A stretch of 64,000 bases of DNA from Pontibacillus chungwhensis (GTDB taxonomy: Bacteria > Bacillota > Bacilli > Bacillales > BH030062). The position numbers were made by a program, and so were the translations under genes. Positions 1-7,571 of the stretch are shown piece after piece. The notes beneath the pieces were generated by a model. The model did no database searches. It was given only the letters and a program-made list of their open reading frames with translations, and was not told the DNA's origin. How positions within the stretch are numbered: the stretch's first letter is position 1; each line of letters begins with the position of its first letter. Location: the NCBI RefSeq assembly GCF_030166655.1, contig NZ_CP126446.1, positions 1,054,001 through 1,118,000 on the forward strand. Reading direction: 5' to 3'.

Positions 1-110
1 GTCAGTAAGTTTATGAGAGAACAATAGAGGTTTCATTAAACCGTATTCATATTGGTAGTCATAGAAGCATACACTTATTGTGCTTGCTTAAATTTTGGGG
101 AGGGGTACGA

Positions 111-1154
111 ATGAGGAGAACGACGAAGTGGAAAGGACTAAAGAGTCTTATTAGTATAACGGCATTCTTTCTTCTGCTAATTGGAACTCAAGTAGCAACA
201 GCAGCTGAGAAAGAATGGACAGGCAGTGGCAAAGAGGTGCCAGCCGATAAAGAGTGGACGATTACATTTAATACATCTGTTGAATATGATGAACTAAGTG
301 AAAGTATCACTGTAAAAGATCAAAGTGGTGAAAAAGTAAAAGTGACTGTTGAGAAAGTGAATGATCAAATGTTAAAGGTTCTTCCGCCGCAAGAAGGATA
401 TAAAGTTGGAGAATCTTATGCGTTACGAGTTGGAGAGATTGCTTCAAACCGTAAAGTCATGATGAAAGATGGCATTACGATGAAATTTACAATTGCTGAG
501 CCGGTGAAGCAAGATCCATCTTCTTACCAAGAGCTCGTGAGATCGATTAACCCTGAGATTCGTGATCTGCTTGTAAGTGGATGGGATGAAGAGGCGTTTA
601 AGCCAGGTGATTTCAAAAACATAGAAGAAGACCTGAAGAAGGTTGCTACTGATTCATTTGTTCAAAATACATTAAAACCTTACTTTGAAGAGACCATGTG
701 TCATCCATGTGATTCATCCATGTTTCCGTTTCAGATCGCACCAGAACTTCATTTTGAAGTGATGAAAGATACAGAGGATGAACGAGTGTTTCAAACGGCA
801 GAGCTTTCAAATGACCTCTCAATGGGAAGTCTTGTAACCTATACGTTTACCAAACAAAAGGATACTTGGTTGCTAGATGATTACCAGAGAGAGAGGTTTA
901 GTGGTAAGGGGCTAGACGTTAGCAAAGAGGAAGCCAGTGCCTATCTTAAAGAGGATTACTTAAGCGATCCTCATTATGGATTTGAAAGCGTCGATGTAAC
1001 GTTTTTAGCTGAAGGAACAGAAGAGAAATACGATCCGTATACAGAGAAACGCCACGATCGTACTTATTATGTGTTTGAAGTGAAGACAGATAAAGAAACG
1101 TTCAAGCGTAAATTCTACCCGTTTGATGGGTACGTTGAATATATTGCGGATTAA
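111..1154 (+). CDS. Secreted protein with SbsA-type Ig-like domain
   Basis: Predicted exported protein of 347 residues. The start at 111 is preceded by GGGGAGGGG and gives a clean signal peptide: a basic N-terminus, a hydrophobic stretch ending in an Ala-rich cleavage region near residue 32, then the mature protein. An earlier in-frame TTG at 78 has no such site. Residues about 35-120 look like a bacterial Ig-like (SbsA/Big-type) domain, with a short beta-rich repeat of the kind that describes strain and return to the extreme value. The C-terminal 220 residues are acidic, contain a CHPC pair in the middle, and match nothing I recognise. It appears monocistronic, closed by a strong terminator. 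The role is unknown; a cell-surface or wall-associated function is an inference from export and the Ig-like fold. Confidence 0.8.
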   Translation: MRRTTKWKGLKSLISITAFFLLLIGTQVATAAEKEWTGSGKEVPADKEWTITFNTSVEYDELSESITVKDQSGEKVKVTVEKVNDQMLKVLPPQEGYKVGESYALRVGEIASNRKVMMKDGITMKFTIAEPVKQDPSSYQELVRSINPEIRDLLVSGWDEEAFKPGDFKNIEEDLKKVATDSFVQNTLKPYFEETMCHPCDSSMFPFQIAPELHFEVMKDTEDERVFQTAELSNDLSMGSLVTYTFTKQKDTWLLDDYQRERFSGKGLDVSKEEASAYLKEDYLSDPHYGFESVDVTFLAEGTEEKYDPYTEKRHDRTYYVFEVKTDKETFKRKFYPFDGYVEYIAD

Positions 1155-1160
1155 GATGAG

Positions 1161-1190
1161 AAAAGCCTGAGGTGAGCCTCAGGCTTTTTC
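1161..1190 (+). terminator. Rho-independent terminator
   Basis: AGCCTGAGG, a TGAG loop, CCTCAGGCT, then a run of T, directly after the stop codon of the Ig-like protein gene. Confidence 0.9.
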
Positions 1191-1197
1191 TATTTTG

Positions 1198-1248
1198 TTG
1201 ACCTCTTCCTGAATCTGTTATATAATTATCTTGAATTCGAGATAATTA
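1198..1248 (+). promoter_or_regulatory. SigA promoter with overlapping MhqR-like operator
   Basis: TTGACC at 1198-1203, a 17-bp spacer and a perfect TATAAT at 1221-1226. From 1223 to 1248 there is a 26-bp inverted repeat with only one mismatched pair, whose core reads ATCTtGAATTCgAGAT. This strongly resembles the MhqR box described for Bacillus subtilis quinone and catechol stress genes. The operator covers the -10 box and the start-point region, as expected for repression. That the regulator is MhqR is inferred from the motif; no mhqR gene lies in this window. Confidence 0.8.
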
Positions 1249-1280
1249 ATCAATCTATTCTATAAAAAGGTGGTTCGAAT

Positions 1281-2255
1281 ATGAATTTATTAGGTATTCA
1301 TCACGTTTCGATATTAACGGGGAAAGCGGAGAAGAACTTTGAATTTTACACGAAAATCTTAGGTATGCGCCTTGTGAAAAAAGGCGTCAATCAGGACGAT
1401 ACGACTTCGTATCACTTATTTTACGGGGATGCAAAAGGGAACCCAGGCACGGAGCTGACCTTCTTTGATATCCCGATGCTCGCAAAGACTCATCCAGGAG
1501 TATCAAGCATTACAAGTACTTCGCTAAGGGTGAAAAGCTCAGCTTCCCTGGAGTATTGGAAGGAGCGTTTCCAGCAATTCGGAGTGGAGCATGAAGAGAT
1601 TAAGAAGCGGGCGAACCGTAGCACGTTGGCTTTTGAAGATTTCGAAGGAACAAAGTTGATCCTGGTCGCAGATGACAATGAGGAAGGGGTAGCGCCAGGT
1701 GAAGCCTGGAGTGAAACAGATATTCCTGTAGAACACGGGATTGTAGGACTTGGTGCTGTTCTTCTACGTGTCCGTGACCAGCAGCCGACAGCTCATGTTT
1801 TAACAAATATCTTAGGTTTTGAACATGTTGGTTCGTACCCTTCTGTTGATGGGGAAGGGTTGCCGGATGTCGACGTGTTCTCAACAGGTGAAGGCGGAGT
1901 TGGAGCAGAGGTCCATATCCAAGAGCGCAAAGATTTACCGAAAGAACGGATCGGAAGAGGTGGGGTGCACCATGTGGCCTTCCGTATCCCGAATGAAGAA
2001 GAGTACGATAAATGGGCAGAGTTAATCCAAAGAGCTGGATTAATGAACTCAGGGAAAGTGGATCGCTTTTACTTTAAGGCATTGTATTTCCGTGAACAGA
2101 ACGGCATTCTGTTTGAGCTCTCAACAGACACACCAGGGTTTGACGTCGATGAGTCCGTCGATTCTCTAGGTCAGAACTTATCCCTGCCACCGTTTATGGA
2201 GCATCAGCGAGAAGAGATCGAGCGGAAGTTACGTCCGTTAACATTAAGTGAATAA
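1281..2255 (+). CDS. Ring-cleaving dioxygenase of the glyoxalase/VOC superfamily (MhqO/CatE-like)
   Basis: Probable metal-dependent extradiol dioxygenase of 324 residues, the usual length for the MhqO/MhqA group that degrades hydroquinone and catechol-type compounds. Two tandem VOC modules are visible: the first opens with LLGIHHVSI, where the His is a metal ligand, and the second contains the RGGVHHVAF motif near residue 230. A late Glu in GILFELSTD would complete the 2-His-1-carboxylate site. The RBS AAAGGTGG lies just upstream. The MhqR-like operator overlapping its promoter supports induction by quinones or diamide-like electrophiles. It is monocistronic and ends in a terminator shared with the convergent gene. 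The exact substrate cannot be read from the sequence. Confidence 0.87.
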   Translation: MNLLGIHHVSILTGKAEKNFEFYTKILGMRLVKKGVNQDDTTSYHLFYGDAKGNPGTELTFFDIPMLAKTHPGVSSITSTSLRVKSSASLEYWKERFQQFGVEHEEIKKRANRSTLAFEDFEGTKLILVADDNEEGVAPGEAWSETDIPVEHGIVGLGAVLLRVRDQQPTAHVLTNILGFEHVGSYPSVDGEGLPDVDVFSTGEGGVGAEVHIQERKDLPKERIGRGGVHHVAFRIPNEEEYDKWAELIQRAGLMNSGKVDRFYFKALYFREQNGILFELSTDTPGFDVDESVDSLGQNLSLPPFMEHQREEIERKLRPLTLSE

Positions 2256-2265
2256 GATCCTATCA

Positions 2266-2306
2266 AAAAAACAGGGCTGCCTCTTTTCCGGGCAGCCCTG
2301 TTTTTT
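2266..2306. terminator. Bidirectional terminator
   Basis: A run of A, CAGGGCTGCC, a 9-nt loop, GGCAGCCCTG and a run of T. It serves the dioxygenase gene on the plus strand and the convergent CAP-domain gene on the minus strand. Confidence 0.92.
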
Positions 2307-2309
2307 ACA

Positions 2310-3443
2310 TTATTTAGCTAGAAAGTTCTCTGTATAATACGGTTGTGCATCGTCGTTAAAGGCAACGCCAACTGCCAGGGATTCAAAAGCGGGATGCAGG
2401 ATGTTTTCCCGGTGGCCAAGCGAATTCATTAATCCCTCATGAGCAAAGATGCTGCTCGATTGGCCTGCAGCCAAGTTCTCGCCAGCCGTTCTGTAGGCAA
2501 TCCCGTCTTCTGTCATCCGGTCAAAAGGAGATTGTCCCTCTTTATTCGTGTGACTGAAGTAGTTATTTACAGCCATGTCTTTACTGTGATCTCGAGCCGT
2601 TGCTTGAACAGCTTTGTCAAAGGAAAGGACACCGAGGCCATGTTCGACTCGCGCGGCATTGGTTAAATCAAAAAGTTGTGCTTCAAATCCTTCTTTAAGA
2701 GAAGCGCTTGGTTCTCCGAAGAATCCTTTCTTCTCTTCTTCTAAGTCTTCACTAATAATCTGGACAGCGGTTACTGTGTTATCTTCGTGTTGATCGTAGA
2801 AGACGGTTACGTAGCTTCCATCGATCTTGAATAAATCATATTCGCCTTTATTTTGAACCTGATAGCGGGTCAACCCTTTTCGGATGCTTGTTTCTTGCTC
2901 AGGCATTGCGGATCGAACGGCATCTTGTTGGCTTCCAATTGTGATGGAAGATTTAGAAGACACCAAATCCTGGTTCGTGTACAGCCCGGCAACTTGATCC
3001 TTGTCATTATAGGCTACCATGAAGAAATTGTGATAGTTTTCGTGATAGGTGACCCAGTTCACGCCGTATTCATTGAGTGAAGATCTCTTTGGACTGCCTG
3101 CTTGTTCTTCGACACTAGCCCGGGAGTCTCCGATTTCAATGTTGTAGACAGAAAAGGATTGATCAGAGGGGGCGTTAAGCTCTGGTTTCTCTACCGTTGT
3201 TTGTTCTTTGGTATCAATCCCGTTCTCATCTTCACCGGTGAGCTTGTCGAACAAGGACTCCACTTCTAAGGAAATGGCGTTGATCGCTCGACGTACTTCC
3301 GGATCTTCTCTGATCTCATTGATGTCTGTTTTGATCTCTTCATACACACCCTGAATACCAGCCTCTTCAAACGTATCTCCGTATATATACCACATACCCC
3401 CTGCTAGAAGGAGCAGTAAAATAAGTCTTCTTAATTTTGGCAT
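2310..3443 (-). CDS. CAP (SCP/PR-1) domain protein, YkwD-like
   Basis: Membrane-anchored or secreted protein of about 377 residues. The start at 3443 follows GGAGTG and begins with a short basic stretch and a hydrophobic segment (LILLLLLAGGMWYIYG) that acts as signal or anchor. An acidic linker follows, then a CAP-associated N-terminal domain (about residues 105-240) and a C-terminal CAP domain (about 255-377) with the typical motifs LTNAARVEHG, HSKDMAVNNYFSH and GENLAAG, and a later His-rich HRENILHP. The order CAP-associated domain then CAP domain is that of Bacillus YlbC/YkwD-type proteins. The biochemical role of these bacterial proteins is largely unknown; a wall or extracellular role is inferred. 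Confidence 0.88.
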   Translation of the reverse strand: MPKLRRLILLLLLAGGMWYIYGDTFEEAGIQGVYEEIKTDINEIREDPEVRRAINAISLEVESLFDKLTGEDENGIDTKEQTTVEKPELNAPSDQSFSVYNIEIGDSRASVEEQAGSPKRSSLNEYGVNWVTYHENYHNFFMVAYNDKDQVAGLYTNQDLVSSKSSITIGSQQDAVRSAMPEQETSIRKGLTRYQVQNKGEYDLFKIDGSYVTVFYDQHEDNTVTAVQIISEDLEEEKKGFFGEPSASLKEGFEAQLFDLTNAARVEHGLGVLSFDKAVQATARDHSKDMAVNNYFSHTNKEGQSPFDRMTEDGIAYRTAGENLAAGQSSSIFAHEGLMNSLGHRENILHPAFESLAVGVAFNDDAQPYYTENFLAK

Positions 3444-3622
3444 TGTGTCACTCCTGCCTGATCTGTCAGTTGTTCTTACCATTGTAGCACTCTATAGATC
3501 CAATATGCATCATAGAAGGATTCTTTAAACAGGGGCCAAATAATGGATTAAGAGAATGTGTTTTACATATGACAAAAAAAGGAACACGAAGAATGAGGAT
3601 GATCTAAAAGGAGTGAGCATAC

Positions 3623-4393
3623 ATGGGTAAATTAGACGATAAAGTAGCTGTTATTACAGGTGGGAGCGGTGAAATTGGAAAGGCTACAGCGAAGCTTTTC
3701 TTACAAGAAGGGGCAACTGTTGCTCTTGTTGATGTGAACGAAGATGCGCTGAAGGATGCAAAAGAAGAATTAAATGCAGGAGATACGGTGATGACCCTGA
3801 CAGCTGATGTGACGAAGGAAGAAGATGTAAGCAACTATGTGGAAAAAGTGATCGATGCACATGGTCGTATTGATGTGTTCTTTAACAATGCTGGAATTGA
3901 AGGGAAAGTGGCCCCGATCGTGGAGCAGTCCCTTGAGAACTTCCAGAATGTATTGAACGTAAATGTGAACGGGGTCTTCCTAGGATTAAAATACGTAATG
4001 AAAGAAATGATGAATAAGGGTAGCGGTAGCATTATCAATACATCATCTGTAGCAGGATTGATGGGAAGCCCAGGCGTTGCACCATATGTAACGTCTAAGC
4101 ATGGAGTAATCGGCTTAACCAAAACTGCAGCACTTGAAGGGGCACCGAGCAATGTGCGGGTAAATTCTATTCATCCATCTCCTGTAGAGGGTCGGATGAT
4201 GCGTTCTTTAGAAGAAGGAATGAACCCAGGCGGTGGAGAAGAAGCAAAGCAAAAACAAATGAGCGCCATTCCGTTACAGCGTTATGCGGAAAGTGAAGAC
4301 ATTGCCAAGCTTGTTCTATTTCTTGCCTCAGACGACAGTCAGTTTATAAGCGGTTCCCAGTATCGCATCGACGGTGGTATGGGGGCTACATGA
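3623..4393 (+). CDS. SDR-family oxidoreductase
   Basis: Classical short-chain dehydrogenase/reductase of 256 residues, the typical length. It shows the NAD(P)-binding glycine motif TGGSGEIG at residues 12-19, the structural NNAG motif near 90, a catalytic Ser in INTSSVAG and the YxxxK pair in YVTSKHG near residue 155. The C-terminus is GGMGAT, with SGSQYRIDGG just before, as in glucose-1-dehydrogenase-like SDRs. The RBS AAAGGAG is 8 bases before the ATG. The gene stands alone with its own terminator. Substrate unknown. Confidence 0.9.
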   Translation: MGKLDDKVAVITGGSGEIGKATAKLFLQEGATVALVDVNEDALKDAKEELNAGDTVMTLTADVTKEEDVSNYVEKVIDAHGRIDVFFNNAGIEGKVAPIVEQSLENFQNVLNVNVNGVFLGLKYVMKEMMNKGSGSIINTSSVAGLMGSPGVAPYVTSKHGVIGLTKTAALEGAPSNVRVNSIHPSPVEGRMMRSLEEGMNPGGGEEAKQKQMSAIPLQRYAESEDIAKLVLFLASDDSQFISGSQYRIDGGMGAT

Positions 4394-4405
4394 TTTAAGA
4401 TCTCT

Positions 4406-4439
4406 GTGCTTCTGCTTTATAGCAGAAGCACTTTTTTTT
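4406..4439 (+). terminator. Rho-independent terminator
   Basis: GTGCTTCTGC, a 6-nt loop, GCAGAAGCAC and eight T. Confidence 0.92.
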
Positions 4440-4534
4440 ATGGGCTTTTCCGGCTAGATGTCCTAGTCTTGATGTTCTGCCAGTACGAGATTTGCTATAC
4501 TTTTAATAGATTATTGAAGTAAAGGAGCATCACC

Positions 4535-4762
4535 ATGGCAAATATCAAGTACGAAATCATCTCTGAAATTGGGACGATCTCTGAAAACCCAAAAGGATGG
4601 AAGAAAGAACTGAATGAAGTAAGCTGGAATGGAAGAGAACCGAAATATGATTTAAGAGATTGGGCTCCAGATCATGAGAAGATGGGGAAAGGGGTCACCC
4701 TGACAAAAGAGGAGCTCGTCCAGCTAAAACATATGCTAAATGCGATAGATTTGGAAGATTAA
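4535..4762 (+). CDS. YdbC-like PC4-family ssDNA-binding protein
   Basis: Small protein of 75 residues matching the bacterial YdbC branch of the PC4/p15 transcription-coactivator family. These proteins form dimers that bind single-stranded DNA or RNA. Recognisable elements are the opening beta strand IKYEIISEIGTIS, the central conserved block LNEVSWNGREPKYDLRDW, and the C-terminal helix beginning KGVTLTKEEL. The RBS AAGGAG precedes the ATG. It is a single-gene unit between the SDR gene and a palindromic repeat element. Confidence 0.88.
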   Translation: MANIKYEIISEIGTISENPKGWKKELNEVSWNGREPKYDLRDWAPDHEKMGKGVTLTKEELVQLKHMLNAIDLED

Positions 4763-4855
4763 CGAACGAATTGTAAATATGTTAGATCAAGGGAAAGTAT
4801 AACATTTTTGTTGTCTTTAATTGAGAGGGCGGGATGTGAGCCCTTTTAAGCTGTA

Positions 4856-5026
4856 GGGCGTTCTTCCAACTAAGACAGGGATTGCCCGGGGACTTCGAGA
4901 CTCCCGCGGGAAGAGGAGCCTAGGGGAGACCCCGGAATGAGCGTAGCGAATGAGGAGGCTTCCCAGCTCCCCGCAGGAAAGCGAGTTGTCCCCGGGCAAT
5001 CCCAAGCACCTATAAACGTAACGCCC
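4856..5026 (+). repeat. Palindromic GC-rich element, type B, copy 1
   Basis: Outer inverted repeat GGGCGTT (4856-4862) / AACGCCC (5020-5026); inner perfect 16-bp arms at 4878-4893 and 4988-5003 (GGGATTGCCCGGGGAC and its complement). Between them lies the core shared by all copies: GAGACTCC, GAGGAGCC, GGGGAGACCCCG, GAGGAGGCT, CAGCTC, GAAAGCGAG. The arms differ from every other copy yet remain fully complementary. There is no coding potential worth keeping. Confidence 0.85.
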
Positions 5027-5303
5027 CCCCTCCACCCTTACTGGCCTATGCTACACGTTATCAGAAGAACAAACAGAGCACCTTTACCACAACGTTCAAG
5101 GTGATACCGGAATCATGAAAGGTGTTAATTTCCTAGCAGGCTTATTGCCTTATGGCTCAGGAATTATTGCGAATAATGGCTTTTCAACAGAAGACCGGGA
5201 AGCTATTGAGGAAGCCTACCATGATGATGTTGGTGTGAGAGTCACCATTGAAATGGCAGTCACTTCGTACGGAGACGATGTCACGTATGAACCTTTAAAC
5301 TAA
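5022..5303 (+). pseudogene. Probable 5'-truncated gene remnant, unknown family
   Basis: An open frame runs from within the repeat element's right end to the stop at 5303 with no start codon before an internal ATG at 5115. The translated stretch upstream of that ATG (LSEEQTEHLYHNVQGDTGI) reads like real protein and joins smoothly to the rest, MKGVNFLAGLLPYGSGI and a charged C-terminal half ending VTYEPLN. I infer that the 5' end was lost where the palindromic element now lies. Alternatively a 62-residue protein starts at 5115 using AAGGTGA 10 bases upstream. I do not recognise the family. A good terminator follows. Confidence 0.5.
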
Positions 5304-5310
5304 TTATTTT

Positions 5311-5338
5311 ACTCCTCCCCTTAGGGAGGAGTTTTTAA
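5311..5338 (+). terminator. Rho-independent terminator
   Basis: ACTCCTCCC, a 4-nt loop, GGGAGGAGT and a T-rich tail, directly after the gene remnant. Confidence 0.85.
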
Positions 5339-5524
5339 TTTGGTTGTAAGTTATAAATCCCCAACTCAGCAAATTTCACCCCCTTCTGATAAAATTGTAA
5401 AAGTAGTTTGACGTATGCTCATAAGTGAGCAAGACCTAAATTGTGGTAGAGATCCATTTTATTTTCAGTAACACATAGATTGAAAACGATTCAAAGAAAA
5501 GGAAATAAAGGTGTGTAAAAACGA

Positions 5525-6415
5525 ATGACTGAAGAAGAAATAATAAAAGCAGCGTCTGCTCATCGGGGGCTTTCGAAGTTAGAAATCATCAGAAGGGCCG
5601 TTATTATTGCGATCGGAATTGGGTTAGAAGCGGTTGCTCTTGAGATGTTCCTTGTGCCAAATGGCATTATTGATGGAGGGATTGTCGGTGTTTCGATTAT
5701 GCTTCATCACATAACGGAGTTTCCCCTAGGGGCGTTTTTATTCTTACTTAACCTTCCGTTTTGTTATTTAGGGTATAAGCAAATCGGGAAGACGTTTTCT
5801 ATTACGTCGATCTTAGCCATTATTGGTTTAGCTGTTCTGACCACTGTTTTAATACCCGTACCTAAATTCACGGACGATTTGCTGCTAGCTGCTGTGTTTG
5901 GCGGTGTTTTACTTGGTCTAGGCGTTGGACTTGTTGTCCGTAATGGGGGCTCGTCTGATGGGACAGAGATTCTGGCGATTTTCATTAATAAGCTATCTCC
6001 TTTTTCAGTAGGAGAAACGGTGATGTTTATTAATCTCTTTATTCTAGGGAGTGCGGGTTTTGTCTTCGGATGGAACAATGCGATGTATTCCTTGATTGCC
6101 TACTTTATTGCTTTTAAAATGATCGATGTGACAGCAGAAGGACTTGAATCCTCTAAATTCGCCTGGGTAATCAGTGATAAGTACAATGAAATTGGTGAAG
6201 CGTTGACGGACCGTTTAGGACGAGGGGTAACCTATCTGAACGGGGAAGGGGCTTATACCGGCGATAATAAAAAGGTAATCTTAATTATTATTACACGGCT
6301 TGAAGAAGCGAAAGTGAAGAACATTATTAATGATTTAGATCCGAAAGCCTTTCTCGCTTTAGGCGATATCCACGACGTTAAGGGTGGGGGCTTTAAGAAG
6401 AAGAATATCCATTAA
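5525..6415 (+). CDS. YitT-family membrane protein (DUF161 + DUF2179)
   Basis: Integral membrane protein of 296 residues. After a short charged N-terminus come five or six hydrophobic segments (about residues 22-185), with the family block GGIVGVSIMLHHITEFPLGAFL and the glycine-rich GLGVGLVVRNGGSSDGTEILA. A soluble C-terminal domain of about 85 residues follows, opening near FAWVISDKYNEIGEAL and ending in the typical DPKAFLALGDIHDVKGGGF. This is the complete YitT/YpjC architecture; the function is not established, although transport is assumed. The region upstream has TTGACG at 5408 and an inverted repeat TGCTCA-N4-TGAGCA (5416-5431) that could be an operator. The RBS AAAGGTG is somewhat distant. 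Confidence 0.9.
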   Translation: MTEEEIIKAASAHRGLSKLEIIRRAVIIAIGIGLEAVALEMFLVPNGIIDGGIVGVSIMLHHITEFPLGAFLFLLNLPFCYLGYKQIGKTFSITSILAIIGLAVLTTVLIPVPKFTDDLLLAAVFGGVLLGLGVGLVVRNGGSSDGTEILAIFINKLSPFSVGETVMFINLFILGSAGFVFGWNNAMYSLIAYFIAFKMIDVTAEGLESSKFAWVISDKYNEIGEALTDRLGRGVTYLNGEGAYTGDNKKVILIIITRLEEAKVKNIINDLDPKAFLALGDIHDVKGGGFKKKNIH

Positions 6416-6423
6416 CAAAGAAA

Positions 6424-6458
6424 TCCTGACCTAGTAGAATGCTGGGTCAGGATTTTTT
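6424..6458. terminator. Terminator between convergent genes
   Basis: TCCTGACC, a 13-nt loop, GGTCAGGA and six T. Downstream of the YitT-type gene and just before the end of the convergent PAS-STAS gene. Confidence 0.88.
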
Positions 6459-6462
6459 AGTA

Positions 6463-7206
6463 TTAAACAGTATGAGACTTCGAATAGATCGCTTCTACTG
6501 CATTTTGCAGAGTTTGATAGATTGCGGTGTTGTTTGGTTGCTCATAACTTGTGCTCCATTCTTTAGCTACAGCGGCTTGTATGCCTGTAAGGGTCACATT
6601 GATTCCGATTAGCTGAACGGTTTGAATGAGTTTTTCTACTTTCTTTAGAAACTCTAAGTCTATGGAATGAATGGCAGAGAAGTCTAGAATAAGATCTTTT
6701 GTGTTCATTTTAGATATGTTCTCAATTCCCTTATCAAGTATGTAATGAAACTCCAGGTTGTCAATAACCGGCTGAAGCGGGAAAAGTGCAATATGGTTGG
6801 TGACAGGAATGATCGTGACGGACATATTCTCCATGTTTGAAATGAGATCTTGCTGCTTCTCTTGATAGGCGGTAACATCTTGAAATTCAGCCATTGCTCC
6901 GATTTGTTCGTCGCCGTCCTTCAGAACTTTAGTTTTAAGAGAGAGATAGAGGCGGTAATTTCCCCATCTGTAAGGCATGGCCTCTAGTTCAATCTCTTCA
7001 CCTGTGCGAACGGTATTTTCGATATGCCGGATATCGGCAGGGGCATCTGGGAATAGGTCGTACACGTTCTGGCCAATGGCTTCTTCTTGATTCACTTCAA
7101 GTAAACAAGCCCCCACTTCGTTTAATGCTGTAATACGGTATTCCATGTCGATTGCCATAACTCCAAACGAGAGATAATCCATCATTTGATTCGACATCTG
7201 GCTCAT
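6463..7206 (-). CDS. PAS-STAS protein, RsbR-like
   Basis: Cytosolic protein of 247 residues. Residues about 8-120 form a PAS domain (YLSFGVMAIDMEYRITALNE at its start, FQDVTAYQEKQ at its end). Residues about 135-240 form a STAS domain of the RsbR type, with IPVTNHIALFPLQPVID and the helix-capping segment LILDFSAIHSIDLEFL. RsbR-type proteins build the stressosome and are phosphorylated on Ser/Thr by RsbT; the Ser in DFSAIHSID is at the usual place. Here the N-terminal sensor is PAS instead of the globin-like fold of B. subtilis RsbR paralogs. No rsbS, rsbT or sigB is nearby. Role in general stress sensing is an inference from domain order. Confidence 0.85.
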   Translation of the reverse strand: MSQMSNQMMDYLSFGVMAIDMEYRITALNEVGACLLEVNQEEAIGQNVYDLFPDAPADIRHIENTVRTGEEIELEAMPYRWGNYRLYLSLKTKVLKDGDEQIGAMAEFQDVTAYQEKQQDLISNMENMSVTIIPVTNHIALFPLQPVIDNLEFHYILDKGIENISKMNTKDLILDFSAIHSIDLEFLKKVEKLIQTVQLIGINVTLTGIQAAVAKEWSTSYEQPNNTAIYQTLQNAVEAIYSKSHTV

Positions 7207-7571
7207 ATGAAACGCTCCTTAAAAGTAGATTGCGGTTCTTAGCAACATTCTTACTCTCTTTTTTATACAAGAATAAGAATTCTTCTACCTTCATCATACT
7301 CCTCTTATATAAGGAAGCAAAATTTGAATAGCTTTAAGAGTAAATTAGTTTTATAAAAGTCTCCTTTTTTTTCTTGGTAAATGTTATTCATGTTATTATC
7401 CGTTTTTCTTGCGTGGTGAGGACGTTTGAACATAGTTTGAACCAGTGCAAATTTTTCAACTAAAATGTTTTTCCCAATAAGTTGGAATGTGGATAAGTTG
7501 TTCCCTATAGGTATGATAATGCGCGTCAAAAGCCTTATTCCTTTATAAGGAAAATTAATGGAGGTGCATGA
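7207..7571. other. Divergent intergenic region, 365 bp
   Basis: AT-rich region between the divergent PAS-STAS gene and the surface-protein gene, holding both promoters. I see no gene. A small palindrome TTCCTTTATAAGGAA lies about 25 bases before the surface-protein start, and a possible -10 TATGATAAT about 60 bases before it. No copper-island type direct repeat is present. Confidence 0.5.

Noticed and set aside
4817-5035. Open frames of 60-110 codons inside the palindromic elements (also at 34158-34422, 41974-42264, 47272-47563, 60167-60852)
   Set aside because: The frames follow the GC-rich palindrome, differ in frame between copies and lack consistent starts; they are by-products of repeat composition.
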